Under the pieces are notes generated by a model, which made no database searches, was not told where the DNA came from, and saw only the letters and a program-made list of their open reading frames with translations. A DNA stretch of 64,000 bases from Acidobacteriota bacterium (GTDB taxonomy: Bacteria > Acidobacteriota > Terriglobia > Bryobacterales > Bryobacteraceae). This document shows positions 8,863 through 16,940 of the stretch, in pieces; within the stretch, counting starts at the first letter, position 1, and every line of letters begins with the position of its first letter. The position numbers were made by a program, and so were the translations under genes. The DNA is taken from contig JAKOTR010000011.1 of assembly GCA_029776225.1 (NCBI GenBank), positions 365,393 to 429,392 of the forward strand. The letters are read 5' to 3'.

Positions 8863-10149
8863 TTACGGGGTTATCGGAGTCTCGTCCCCGAGCAGCATGG
8901 CCAGCACCAGCAGGATGCGTTTCAGGCCCAGATCGCGTCCCTCGGGATGGTACCACTCGGCCGGCGTGTGCGCGCCGCCGCCCCGGCCACCGGCGCCGAT
9001 CGAGACGGCGGGAATGCCAAGCGACAGGGGGATGTTAGCGTCGGTGGAGGCGACGTCGAGCCGCGAGCGAATCCCGAGAAAGGCGTCGACGGCGCGCACG
9101 CAGGCCAGAATCGGGGAGTTCTCGGCCAGGCGCCCGCCGGGCCGCGAGCCGATCTCCCGAATCTTCGCGGCGAGCTTGGCGCCGCTGGCGCGCCGATTCT
9201 CGACTTCGAGCCCGTGCTCGACGGCTTCACTGAGAGTCTCCGCTACCTCGTCCAGCGCCTGGCTGTCCTCCGATCGCAGGTCTACCTTGGCGCGCGCCAG
9301 CGCCGGAATCGAGTTCACGCTGACGCCGCCCTCCAGGATCCCGAAGTTGTACGACACGCGCCGGGGGGACGCCGCGCAGCGGTCCGTGAAGGAAGCGATA
9401 GCATGGCTGAGCGCATGTATGGGATTCGCCGTGCCGTAGTCGCTCCAGCTATGCCCGCCCGGTCCGGTGAAGACGAGTTCGAAACGGCGGCTGGCCAGCG
9501 CCTGCGAGGTGATGTGGTCGAGCGCCGGCCCGTCGAGCACGATATAGGACTTGATCCGTGGCGCCACGGGCGACTGCCGCGCCAGGTAGCGCATGCCGCT
9601 GAGGTTGCCCTCGCCTTCCTCACCAACGTTCGCCGCCAGCAGAAGCCGCTCGCCGGCGTCGCCGAAGGGGCTCGCGAGCCGGACCGCGCGCGCGATGGCC
9701 AGCAGTCCGGCCAGCCCCGCGCCGTTGTCGGAAACGCCCGGGCCGCGCAGCGTGCCGTCCGGCTCCACCGTGATCTCGTCCTTGTTGCGCGGAGCCAGCA
9801 CGGTGTCGAGGTGGGCCGTCAGCGCGACCAGCGGGCCGTCGGCGTTGCCGAGTCTCGCCACCACGTTTCCGGCGCGGTCGATTTCCGCATTCCAGCCGGC
9901 GGCGTGGAGCTGGTCGGCCATCCACTCCGCGCGTTCCTGCTCTAAAAAGGTCGGGGCGGGGATGCGGCAAAGTTGCAGGTGCCGTTCGTTGATCCACTGC
10001 TTCTCGCGCGTGAACCACTGAAAGCACTCGCGCACCGGGGGCCTCTCGGCCAGTTCCCGAGGATGCAGTGCGATCGTTGGTTTAGACCCAGCCGGCATCT
10101 GCTTCGAGTGTAACAGGGGATCCTGGATTCCGCTTTCAGCTTTTTCCAT
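8863..10149 (-). CDS. M20 family metallopeptidase
   Basis: A 428-residue cytoplasmic zinc peptidase. Metal-binding and catalytic motifs are in place: TAHLDTV, GPGVSDNGAG with the bridging Asp, ANVGEEGEGN with the catalytic and zinc Glu pair, and a late AHTPAEWYHPEG with the last His. A dimerisation lid (FELVFTGPGGHSWSDYG) lies between. It probably acts on di- or tripeptides (PepT/PepD-like), though a hydrolase of N-acyl amino acids is possible. The start at 10149 is the first ATG; another ATG at 10098 cannot be excluded. Confidence 0.87.
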   Translation of the reverse strand: MEKAESGIQDPLLHSKQMPAGSKPTIALHPRELAERPPVRECFQWFTREKQWINERHLQLCRIPAPTFLEQERAEWMADQLHAAGWNAEIDRAGNVVARLGNADGPLVALTAHLDTVLAPRNKDEITVEPDGTLRGPGVSDNGAGLAGLLAIARAVRLASPFGDAGERLLLAANVGEEGEGNLSGMRYLARQSPVAPRIKSYIVLDGPALDHITSQALASRRFELVFTGPGGHSWSDYGTANPIHALSHAIASFTDRCAASPRRVSYNFGILEGGVSVNSIPALARAKVDLRSEDSQALDEVAETLSEAVEHGLEVENRRASGAKLAAKIREIGSRPGGRLAENSPILACVRAVDAFLGIRSRLDVASTDANIPLSLGIPAVSIGAGGRGGGAHTPAEWYHPEGRDLGLKRILLVLAMLLGDETPITP

Positions 10150-10294
10150 TCAACGGCACTGGCGGACTTTCCGGCTCAGGCCGCTCTCCGGATTTTTAAG
10201 AGCCCCAAGAAGGGGCTCTACACCCTCCCCCTTTAACAGCCCCCAAAAATGTTCGCCGCGCCGGTTCGGCGTGCCTTACAAACGGCCGCGACTC

Positions 10295-10318
10295 TTAACA
10301 ACCGTTAAGGTGTAACGG
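10295..10318. promoter_or_regulatory. overlapping inverted repeats upstream of the ccm operon
   Basis: Two palindromes overlap in the 224-base gap before ccmE: TTAAC-AACC-GTTAA (10295-10308) and CCGTTA-AGGTG-TAACGG (10302-10318). They lie 56-79 bases before the ccmE start and just upstream of a possible -10 (TATACT at 10352). This looks like an operator for a dimeric regulator; the regulator is unknown. Confidence 0.4.
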
Positions 10319-10373
10319 CGCTATAGCGAAAGGCAATCTTCGTGGTTGGCGTATACTCAAGGAAAGGGCTGGT

Positions 10374-10805
10374 ATGAAGACCTACTGGAAGTTCGCCGCG
10401 CTGGTTGTAGTCATCGTCGGGACGCTGGTCTGGCTAGCAGCCGGCGGGATCAGCGAAACCAAGACCTACTACATAACGGTTAACGAGTTGGAGCAACTAG
10501 GCCCGCAGGCGGCAGGCAAGCGCCTCCGCGTGGCAGGGGATGTCGAACCGGGTTCCATTATCCGCAAAGGCCGCGAAGTCAGCTTCGTTTTGGTTCAGGA
10601 CAACCACAGGCTCAAGGTTGTATACAACGGCGCGGCTCCGCTCCCGGATACCTTCCGCGATGGCGCCCAGGCGCTGGCCGACGGCCACCTGGGACCGGAC
10701 AACGTCTTCACCGCCAGCCAGATTCAAGCTAAGTGCGCGTCTAAGTACGAGGCCAAGCCGGCCGGCGGCAAGCACCCGTCGAACATCAACAAGGCTGGTC
10801 TGTAA
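10374..10805 (+). CDS. ccmE: cytochrome c maturation heme chaperone CcmE, Cys variant
   Basis: A 143-residue periplasmic heme chaperone with one N-terminal anchor (residues 7-24) and an OB-fold domain (VNELEQLG, RVAGDVEPGSI, VVYNGAAPLPDTF). In the classic protein heme binds covalently to a His in an HxxxY motif. Here the corresponding position is C121 in C-A-S-K-Y125, the CxxxY form known from some other bacteria and archaea. It is the first gene of the ccm operon; GGAAAGG precedes the ATG. The Cys/Tyr pair is visible in the sequence; that heme attaches through Cys is inferred. Confidence 0.9.
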   Translation: MKTYWKFAALVVVIVGTLVWLAAGGISETKTYYITVNELEQLGPQAAGKRLRVAGDVEPGSIIRKGREVSFVLVQDNHRLKVVYNGAAPLPDTFRDGAQALADGHLGPDNVFTASQIQAKCASKYEAKPAGGKHPSNINKAGL

Positions 10806-10817
10806 AAGAGCGGTTTT

Positions 10818-12827
10818 ATGGAAAACCTGGGAGCCCTGGCGGTCCTCCTCGCCTTTTGTTTTTCCGTTTTCGCCATCGCCGCCTCGGTGATCGGCGGGTG
10901 GAAGCGAAGGCCCTTTCTCATCGCCGCCGCCGAACGCGCGGTTTATTCGATCCTGCTGCTGACGACCGTGGCGTCATTCGTGCTGGTATCGGCGCTGCTG
11001 GCGGGCGATTTCCGTTTCTCCTACGTCGCGGCGCACAGCAACCTGGCGATGCCGGTGTTGTACAAGTTCGCGGCGTGGTGGGGCGGGCAGGAAGGCTCGC
11101 TGCTGTTCTGGAGCTGGCTGCTTTCCTGCTACTCGGCCGTGGTGGTTTACACGAACCGCCGCAAGCACCGCCGCATCATGCCCTACGTCACGGCGACGCT
11201 CATGGTCACGCAGTGCTTTTTCCTGATCCTGAACGCGTTCGTGGCGAGCCCGTTTGAGATGCTGGCCGTCGGCCGCGGAATTACGGCGGTTCCGGACGGC
11301 CAAGGTCTGAACCCGCTCCTGCAGCATCCGGCCATGGCGGTTCACCCTCCGGTGCTGTACCTCGGCTACGTCGGATTCGTGGTGCCGTTCGCCTTCGCGA
11401 TGGGATCGCTGATCACGCGGCAGCCCGGCGACGATTGGATTCACACCACGCGCCGCTGGACGCTGATCACCTGGCTGTTTCAGACCTCGGGAATCGTAAT
11501 CGGCGCGGCCTGGGCCTATGTCGTGCTTGGCTGGGGCGGCTACTGGGGCTGGGACCCGGTGGAAAACGCCTCGTTCCTCCCCTGGATTACCGCGACCGCC
11601 TTCCTGCACTCGGTGATGATGCAGGAGAAGAAGGGCATGATGAAGGTCTGGAACATGGTGCTGGTTTCGGCCACCTTCTTCCTCTGCATCTTCGGAACCT
11701 TCCTGACGCGCTCGGGGATCGTCAGCTCGGTGCACGCTTTCGCGCAGTCCTCCATCGGGCATTGGTTCATCGGTTTCATGGCCGCAACGATGGCGGTGAC
11801 GGCTTACCTGATTCTGGACCGCCTGGATTACCTGAAGACCGAAGCGCGCCTGGAGAGCGTGATATCCCGCGAATCCAGCTTCATGTTTAACAACCTGATC
11901 CTGCTGGCGGCCGCGTTTGCAATTCTGTGGGGCACGATGTTTCCGGTGATTTCGGAGGCGGTCACCGGAGAAAAGATCAGCGTCGGCCCGCCATTCTTCA
12001 ACCGGATCATGGTTCCCATCGGGCTCTTCCTGCTGTTTTTGACCGGGGTGGGCCCGTTGTTCGCGTGGCGGCGCACGTCGCTCGAAAGCCTGCGGAGGAA
12101 TTTTCAATGGCCGCTGCTGGGCGCGCTGGCTTTGGCGGCCGGGCTGTTTGCCGCCGGCGTGCGTCATGGATATGCGCTCACCGCGCTGGGGCTGTGCCTG
12201 TTCGTGGCCTGGACGATCATCGCGGAATTCTACCGGGGTTCGCGCGCCATTGCCGCCAAGAGCGGGACCGGACTCCTGCGGTCGGCCGTCGAACTTACGC
12301 GCCGCAACACGCGGCGCTATGGCGGCTACATCGTGCACTTCGGAATCGTGCTGATGTATGTGGGATTCTCCGGCGCCGCCTTCAACACGGATACGACGCA
12401 GGAGGTCAGGATCGGCGACCACATCCGCCTGGGCAGCTACGAGCTGAGAGTGGCGGACGTGCGGCAGGGCGACAACCCGAACTACACCTGGCACACGGCG
12501 CGGATCGACGTTACGAAGAACGGCCGCAGCCTCGGCTCGCTCACGCCCGAGCGCCGCTTCTACAAGGCCAGCCAGCAGGGCACTTCCGAGGTGGCGATCC
12601 GGCGGCGGTTGAACGAGGACCTTTATCTAAACTTCGCCGGGATGAGCGACGATAACCAGCGTGCGATCATCCAGGCGTTTGTATTCCCGCTGGTGTCGTG
12701 GATCTGGATCGGCTACTGGGTGCTGGTGGCGGGAACGCTCATCTGCCTCGTGCCCAGCAAGGTGAGGCCGAGACAAGTGCGCACGCAGGTGGCCGGAGTA
12801 AGAAGGGAGCATGCGGCGGCGGTTTAA
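10818..12827 (+). CDS. ccmF: cytochrome c heme lyase subunit CcmF
   Basis: A 669-residue polytopic membrane protein of the heme-handling superfamily. The tryptophan-rich WWD motif is clear (WGGYWGWDPVENASFLPW), and His residues for heme coordination occur in flanking loops (for example the HPAMAVHPPVLYLGY region). With CcmH it attaches heme to apocytochromes in the periplasm. It lies 12 bases after ccmE, and its stop falls 17 bases inside ccmH, so the genes are coupled. Confidence 0.95.
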   Translation: MENLGALAVLLAFCFSVFAIAASVIGGWKRRPFLIAAAERAVYSILLLTTVASFVLVSALLAGDFRFSYVAAHSNLAMPVLYKFAAWWGGQEGSLLFWSWLLSCYSAVVVYTNRRKHRRIMPYVTATLMVTQCFFLILNAFVASPFEMLAVGRGITAVPDGQGLNPLLQHPAMAVHPPVLYLGYVGFVVPFAFAMGSLITRQPGDDWIHTTRRWTLITWLFQTSGIVIGAAWAYVVLGWGGYWGWDPVENASFLPWITATAFLHSVMMQEKKGMMKVWNMVLVSATFFLCIFGTFLTRSGIVSSVHAFAQSSIGHWFIGFMAATMAVTAYLILDRLDYLKTEARLESVISRESSFMFNNLILLAAAFAILWGTMFPVISEAVTGEKISVGPPFFNRIMVPIGLFLLFLTGVGPLFAWRRTSLESLRRNFQWPLLGALALAAGLFAAGVRHGYALTALGLCLFVAWTIIAEFYRGSRAIAAKSGTGLLRSAVELTRRNTRRYGGYIVHFGIVLMYVGFSGAAFNTDTTQEVRIGDHIRLGSYELRVADVRQGDNPNYTWHTARIDVTKNGRSLGSLTPERRFYKASQQGTSEVAIRRRLNEDLYLNFAGMSDDNQRAIIQAFVFPLVSWIWIGYWVLVAGTLICLVPSKVRPRQVRTQVAGVRREHAAAV

Positions 12828-13284
12828 GACTATTCTGCTGATCCTGGCAACCGCGGCGCTAATGCTCGGCCAGGGCGGGATTCCGCTCGAAAACCCGCGG
12901 GTCCGGCGTTTGGGCGAGCAGCTTGCCTGTCTCTGCGGGTGCGGCAGTTCCGTGACCTCGTGCAACATGCTTCACTGCCACTTCTCCGACCCCGCGCGGC
13001 AGAAGCTGCTGAGCATGGTGAATGCCGGAATGCCGGATGCGGCCATCTTCGAGGCGTTCGTGAAAGAGTACGGCACGCGCGTGCTGCTGAAGCCGCCGGC
13101 CGAAGGATTCAATCTGCTCGGATGGGTGATGCCGTTCATAGCCCTCGCGTTCGGCTTCGTCGTGGTGTGGAAGTTCATTCAGTACTTCCGCAGAGCTCCG
13201 GCCCCAGCCGGCGCCGCGCCGGACCCCGCCGTCCTGGCACGTTACCAGGAACGGATTGATAGAGATCTGGAAAACTTGGATTGA
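12811..13284 (+). CDS. ccmH: CcmH-like thiol-disulfide protein with Cys-rich motif
   Basis: A 157-residue protein with a signal peptide, a short periplasmic helical domain and one C-terminal membrane helix (LGWVMPFIALAFGFVVVWKF). The usual CcmH active site LRCxxC is replaced by C40-L-C42-G-C44 followed by C51 and C56 (the segment from LACLCGC to LHCHF). It should still reduce or hold apocytochrome thiols, but five Cys suggest metal binding or a different disulfide chemistry. The start ATG follows GGGAG. It overlaps ccmF by 17 bases and shares one base with the next gene (TGATG). Confidence 0.85.
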   Translation: MRRRFKTILLILATAALMLGQGGIPLENPRVRRLGEQLACLCGCGSSVTSCNMLHCHFSDPARQKLLSMVNAGMPDAAIFEAFVKEYGTRVLLKPPAEGFNLLGWVMPFIALAFGFVVVWKFIQYFRRAPAPAGAAPDPAVLARYQERIDRDLENLD

Positions 13285-13685
13285 TGCTTACTTTTACCGC
13301 TGCCATCCTCGTGGTTGGCGTGATCATCTACACGCTCGGCGTCCGCGCGGAAGATCTTCCCGAGCCGGAACCCGTCTCGCCCGTGAAACACCTGGAAGAC
13401 CGCAAGGCCGCGATTTACGAAAACCTGCGCGACCTTCAATTCGAATACCGGACCGGTAAGCTTTCCGACGAGGACTATACGCAGACTAAGAAAGGGCTGC
13501 AAGCAGAGCTCGCCGCGGTGCTTGCCCAGATTGAAGCGGCTGGAGGGGTTGCCGCGCCGGTTGCGCAGCCGCAGCCGGAACCCGCACCCGCACCCGGTGC
13601 CTGCCCGCACTGCGGGGCGAAATTCCCCACACCCATGAAGTTCTGCGGCGAATGCGGCAAGCCGATGCTGGTTGAGGCGAAATGA
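13284..13685 (+). CDS. membrane-anchored zinc-ribbon protein in the ccm operon
   Basis: A 133-residue protein with an N-terminal membrane helix (LTFTAAILVVGVIIYTLGV), a coiled-coil stretch (HLEDRKAAIYENLRDLQ), a Pro/Ala-rich linker and a C-terminal zinc ribbon with two CxxC pairs (CPHCGAKF and CGECGKPM). The helix-plus-coiled-coil part resembles CcmI/CycH N-terminal regions, so it may play a CcmI-like role in presenting apocytochromes; this is inference from position. The ATG overlaps the ccmH stop by one base, and its end overlaps the next start (ATGA). Confidence 0.8.
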   Translation: MLTFTAAILVVGVIIYTLGVRAEDLPEPEPVSPVKHLEDRKAAIYENLRDLQFEYRTGKLSDEDYTQTKKGLQAELAAVLAQIEAAGGVAAPVAQPQPEPAPAPGACPHCGAKFPTPMKFCGECGKPMLVEAK

Positions 13686-14617
13686 GATTTCTGGCGTTTT
13701 TCCTTTGCGCCGCCGCTTTCGGCGCTATCGACGGCACGGTCAACAACCGCAGCACGGGCAAGCCGCAGCCCGGCGCGACGGTGAGGTTGTTCCGGCATGG
13801 GCAGGGCGCCGGCCCGGAACTGGTAGGCAGCACGAAATCGGACAATGAGGGGAGGTTCTCCTTCGCTCAGGACGCCGCTGGCGCGACGTTTCTCATTGAG
13901 GCGGTCCACGGCGGGGTGACTTACACAACGATGCTGCCGGAGGGCGTGCCGGCCGGCGGCGTCGAGCTCGAGGTCTACGATTCGTCGACGAAGCCCGGCG
14001 CGGCGCGCGTTCAACAGCGCATTGTTCTGCTCGAGCCGGGAGAGTCGCGGCTTGCCGTGAGCGAAACCTTTTTCCTCACCAACCCGGGCAACGTCACCTG
14101 GCACGATCCGAGCAACGGCACATTGCGATTTTTTGTTCCGGCGGAAGGAAAGGAGAGCCTGCGGGTGATGGCCACGGCGCCGCGGAGCATGCCGGTGGAG
14201 CGAGCTCCGCAGGAAACTGGTGAAACCGGCGTTTACAAGCTCAGCTTCCCCGTCAAGCCCGGCGAGACGCGCATCGATGTGAGCTACACTGTGCCGTTCA
14301 CGCCCCCAGGACCGTTTTCGGGAAGAACTCTCGTGCAGGGCGCGCCCACGCGGATCATCGTGCCGCACGGCGTCACGCTTACCGGAGAGGGGCTGACGCA
14401 GCTCGGCATCGAGCCGAGCACCCAGGCGGCGATCTTCGAGACCGCGGCGCAGGCGTTCAGTGTGAACCTCGAGGGTACGGGCGACGAAGGCGGCCCCTCC
14501 ATACAGGCGATTCTCCCCAGGATTTACGACCGCGTTGTGTGGCTGCTGACGCCGGCCTTTTTGGCCCTCGGCCTCGGATTTATTCTTCTGTATCGCAGGG
14601 GACCGGAGCGCGGATGA
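13682..14617 (+). CDS. secreted carboxypeptidase-regulatory-like protein in the ccm operon
   Basis: A 311-residue protein with a signal peptide (MRFLAFFLCAAAFGAI), an N-terminal CarboxypepD_reg-like beta-sandwich (DGTVNNRSTGKPQPGATVRLF), further beta-rich sequence and a C-terminal membrane helix (VVWLLTPAFLALGLGFILLYRR) ending in positive charges. It is therefore a periplasmic domain tethered to the inner membrane. It is locked into the ccm operon by four-base overlaps at both ends, so a role linked to cytochrome maturation or assembly is likely. It is not a standard Ccm component. Confidence 0.8.
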   Translation: MRFLAFFLCAAAFGAIDGTVNNRSTGKPQPGATVRLFRHGQGAGPELVGSTKSDNEGRFSFAQDAAGATFLIEAVHGGVTYTTMLPEGVPAGGVELEVYDSSTKPGAARVQQRIVLLEPGESRLAVSETFFLTNPGNVTWHDPSNGTLRFFVPAEGKESLRVMATAPRSMPVERAPQETGETGVYKLSFPVKPGETRIDVSYTVPFTPPGPFSGRTLVQGAPTRIIVPHGVTLTGEGLTQLGIEPSTQAAIFETAAQAFSVNLEGTGDEGGPSIQAILPRIYDRVVWLLTPAFLALGLGFILLYRRGPERG

Positions 14618-15342
14618 ACCCGGTCGAGGTCGCGGGAGTCTGGAAGTTTTACGGGGACTATCCGGCGCTGCGGGAGATCAGCTTTGAAGTCGAGGCGGGC
14701 GCCTGCATGGCGCTGCTAGGGCGCAACGGGGCGGGGAAGACGACGCTGCTCCGCATCCTGGGCGGCCTGTCGCGGCCGGACCGCGGCCGTGTGATTGTTT
14801 GCGGAACCCAGGCGCGGGACCGCGCCGCGCGGCACTCCATTGGCATCCTCGGTCACGGCATCTCGCTTTACGATGAGCTTTCCGCTTACGAGAATCTGAC
14901 GCTGTTTGCGAGCATGTACGGGCTGAGAGAGCCGAAGCGGACGGCGATGGAGTGGCTGGAACGCACCGGCATGGACCGCGTGCGCGACGGCCTCGTGCGG
15001 GAGTTTTCCAGGGGCATGCGGCAGCGGCTCGCCGTGGCGCGCGCGTTTCTGCACGAGCCCGATGTGCTGCTGCTCGACGAGCCGTTCACGGCGCTGGACG
15101 ACCGCGCGATTTCGCTCTTGCAAACTCTGCTGCGCGACGCGCTCGCTGCGGGCCGCACGATTGTGATTTCGACGCACCAGTTGCGCGAAGCGCTGGAGCT
15201 GGCGACCCACGTGGCGCTGCTTGTCCGCGGCCGTCTGGCGTACACCGGCGAGCGCACGAGGGAAATGTTGGAGGACACCGGATGGCTATACCGGCAGTAC
15301 GGGGAACTGCAGCCGGGAAGCGCACGCAGCCCCCGCGGCTGA
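14614..15342 (+). CDS. ccmA: heme exporter ATP-binding protein CcmA
   Basis: A 242-residue ABC ATPase. Walker A is GRNGAGKTT, the signature is FSRGMRQRLAVAR, Walker B is VLLLDEP, and the switch His is in STHQ. With CcmB it powers release of holo-CcmE from CcmC. The ATG overlaps the stop of the previous gene (ATGA); an upstream in-frame start at 14539 would only extend into that gene. The last 61 bases overlap ccmB. Confidence 0.93.
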   Translation: MNPVEVAGVWKFYGDYPALREISFEVEAGACMALLGRNGAGKTTLLRILGGLSRPDRGRVIVCGTQARDRAARHSIGILGHGISLYDELSAYENLTLFASMYGLREPKRTAMEWLERTGMDRVRDGLVREFSRGMRQRLAVARAFLHEPDVLLLDEPFTALDDRAISLLQTLLRDALAAGRTIVISTHQLREALELATHVALLVRGRLAYTGERTREMLEDTGWLYRQYGELQPGSARSPRG

Positions 15343-16019
15343 GCTTCCTGCGGCAGAGCCTCACGATCGCCTCCAAGGACCTCCGCTCGGAGCTTCGCAC
15401 GAAGGAGGCGCTCAACGCGTCCTTTGCCTTCGCGCTGGTCATCCTGCTGCTGTTCAGCTTCGCGTTCGAACCCACGGCCGAGCAGACACGGCAGATTGCG
15501 GGTGGGCTGCTCTGGCTGGTTTTCGCGTTCGCCGGCGCGCTGATCTTGAACCGCAGCTTCGCCCGGGAACTGCCGAACGATTGCCTGGACGCGCTGGTGG
15601 CCGCTCCCATATCCGGCGCCGCGCTGTTTGCGGGCAAGGCGCTGGCGAATCTGGCGCTGCTGGCGGCGGTGGAACTGGTTTGCCTGCCGGTCTTCGGAGT
15701 TTTCTACAACGTGCCCTGGACGCAGCAGTTCTGGCCGCTGATGCTAGTCCTGCTGCTGGGCACATGGGGTTTGACCGTGATCGGCACCATGTTCAGCGCC
15801 TTGACGGTGAACCTCAGGCTGCGCGAACTCATGCTGCCGATGCTGGTTTACCCGATCATGATACCGGCGCTTCTGGCGGCTGTGCAGTTGACCACCCCGC
15901 TGATCATGGGCGAGCCGCTCACCGCCGAGCTGATACCCTGGCTCCGCCTGCTGGCTGCTTTCGATATCATCTTTACCGCGCTGGCGCTGGCGCTGGTGGA
16001 GACCGTGTTGGTGAGGTGA
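15282..16019 (+). CDS. ccmB: heme exporter membrane protein CcmB
   Basis: A 245-residue membrane protein with six helices, typical for CcmB, including FAFALVILLLFSFAF, the conserved LNRSFARELPNDCLDAL segment and SALTVNLRLRELMLPML. It pairs with CcmA. The ATG at 15282 is chosen because GGAGG lies eight bases upstream; it lies inside the end of ccmA, giving a 61-base overlap. The frame is open further upstream, but that part is the antiphase of ccmA. Confidence 0.9.
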   Translation: MAIPAVRGTAAGKRTQPPRLSFLRQSLTIASKDLRSELRTKEALNASFAFALVILLLFSFAFEPTAEQTRQIAGGLLWLVFAFAGALILNRSFARELPNDCLDALVAAPISGAALFAGKALANLALLAAVELVCLPVFGVFYNVPWTQQFWPLMLVLLLGTWGLTVIGTMFSALTVNLRLRELMLPMLVYPIMIPALLAAVQLTTPLIMGEPLTAELIPWLRLLAAFDIIFTALALALVETVLVR

Positions 16020-16703
16020 ATGGGAATGCGAACGAAACTGATGATCGCGATGGCCGGGATTGCCGCCCTTCTGCTGGCGCGCAATCTCTACGTCATACTG
16101 CTTGAGTTGCCCGACGAGGCCGCGCAGGGAGCCATCTACCGGATCATCTTCTTCCACGTGCCGGCTGCCTGGACCGCGTTCCTGTGCTTCTTCGCGGCCA
16201 TGATCGCCAGCATTCTCTACCTGGTGAAGAAGGACCTTCGCCACGACGCTTTTGCCGCTTCGGCGACGGAGGTGGGGCTGGCGTTTGGCGCCGCCAACCT
16301 GATCAGCGGGATGATCTGGGCACGCATCATCTGGGGTATCTGGTGGACCTGGGATCCGCGGCTGACCTCCATGCTGGTCGGCTGGCTGATTTATGCCGGA
16401 TATCTGATGCTGCGCCGCGCCATCGAGGACCCCACGGAGCGCGCCAAGATCGCGGCCGTGGTTTCCATCTTCGCATTTGTCGATGTTCCGATCATTTTCT
16501 TTTCAATCAAGTGGTGGCGCACGCAACATCCGCAACCGGTGGTGTGGGCCGGCGGGCAGATGGACCCGGCGATGTACAACATGCTGTTCATGAACTGGAT
16601 TCCGTTCCTGCTGCTGGGGGCGGTCTTGGTGATGATCCGGATGAACCAGGAGCGCGCGCAGCGCGAGATCGATGCCATGCGCAGGTATGCGCACGCGATG
16701 TAA
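16020..16703 (+). CDS. ccmC: heme exporter protein CcmC
   Basis: A 227-residue heme-handling protein with six membrane helices. The WWD motif is WGIWWTWDPRLTS, and His ligands lie in FFHVPAAW and in the KWWRTQHPQP loop. It loads heme onto CcmE. Its ATG follows directly after the ccmB stop, with GAGGTGA acting as the ribosome binding site. Confidence 0.93.
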   Translation: MGMRTKLMIAMAGIAALLLARNLYVILLELPDEAAQGAIYRIIFFHVPAAWTAFLCFFAAMIASILYLVKKDLRHDAFAASATEVGLAFGAANLISGMIWARIIWGIWWTWDPRLTSMLVGWLIYAGYLMLRRAIEDPTERAKIAAVVSIFAFVDVPIIFFSIKWWRTQHPQPVVWAGGQMDPAMYNMLFMNWIPFLLLGAVLVMIRMNQERAQREIDAMRRYAHAM

Positions 16704-16730
16704 GGATTGGGGTATTTCCGGTCCGGGACG

Positions 16731-16901
16731 ATGGAGATGGACGCAAGAAATTTTACTTACATGTTTTACGGCTTTCTCGCCGTATGGCTGGTGCTATGCG
16801 CCTATGTGGTATCGCTGGCCGCGCGCGAGCGCAAGATCCGGCGGGAAATCGAGCGGCTGAAAATGATGGTGGAGGAAAAATCCTCCACCGGCGCGCCGTA
16901 G
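16731..16901 (+). CDS. ccmD: small CcmD-like membrane protein
   Basis: A 56-residue protein with a single membrane helix (FYGFLAVWLVLCAYVVSLA) followed by a charged helix (RERKIRREIERLKMM). CcmD proteins stabilise the CcmABC-CcmE complex. The identity rests on size, topology and position at the end of the ccm operon. The start is uncertain: an in-frame TTG at 16707 or ATGs at 16731 and 16737 are possible. A hairpin within its last codons (GGTGGAGGA pairing with TCCTCCACC) may affect mRNA stability. Confidence 0.75.
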   Translation: MEMDARNFTYMFYGFLAVWLVLCAYVVSLAARERKIRREIERLKMMVEEKSSTGAP

Positions 16902-16912
16902 TTTGCAGGCGC

Positions 16913-16940
16913 GTACGTCCGGCGATGACGCCGGACGTAC
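16913..16940. terminator. strong hairpin between convergent genes
   Basis: A perfect 12-bp stem (GTACGTCCGGCG at 16913-16924 pairing with 16929-16940, loop ATGA) sits between ccmD and the convergent dienelactone hydrolase gene and touches the stop of the latter. There is no T run on either strand, so it is more likely an mRNA-end stabiliser or a weak bidirectional terminator. Confidence 0.5.

Noticed and set aside
8401..9945. 514-codon open frame on the plus strand
   Set aside because: Antisense to the M20 peptidase and DMT transporter genes, with shadow-like composition.
10199..10219. AGAGCCCC/GGGGCTCT hairpin as a terminator
   Set aside because: The stem is good, but no T run follows on either strand and no gene ends into it, so it is not called a terminator.
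10974..12494. 506-codon open frame on the minus strand
   Set aside because: Antisense to ccmF and very rich in Arg, Gln and His; no recognisable domain.
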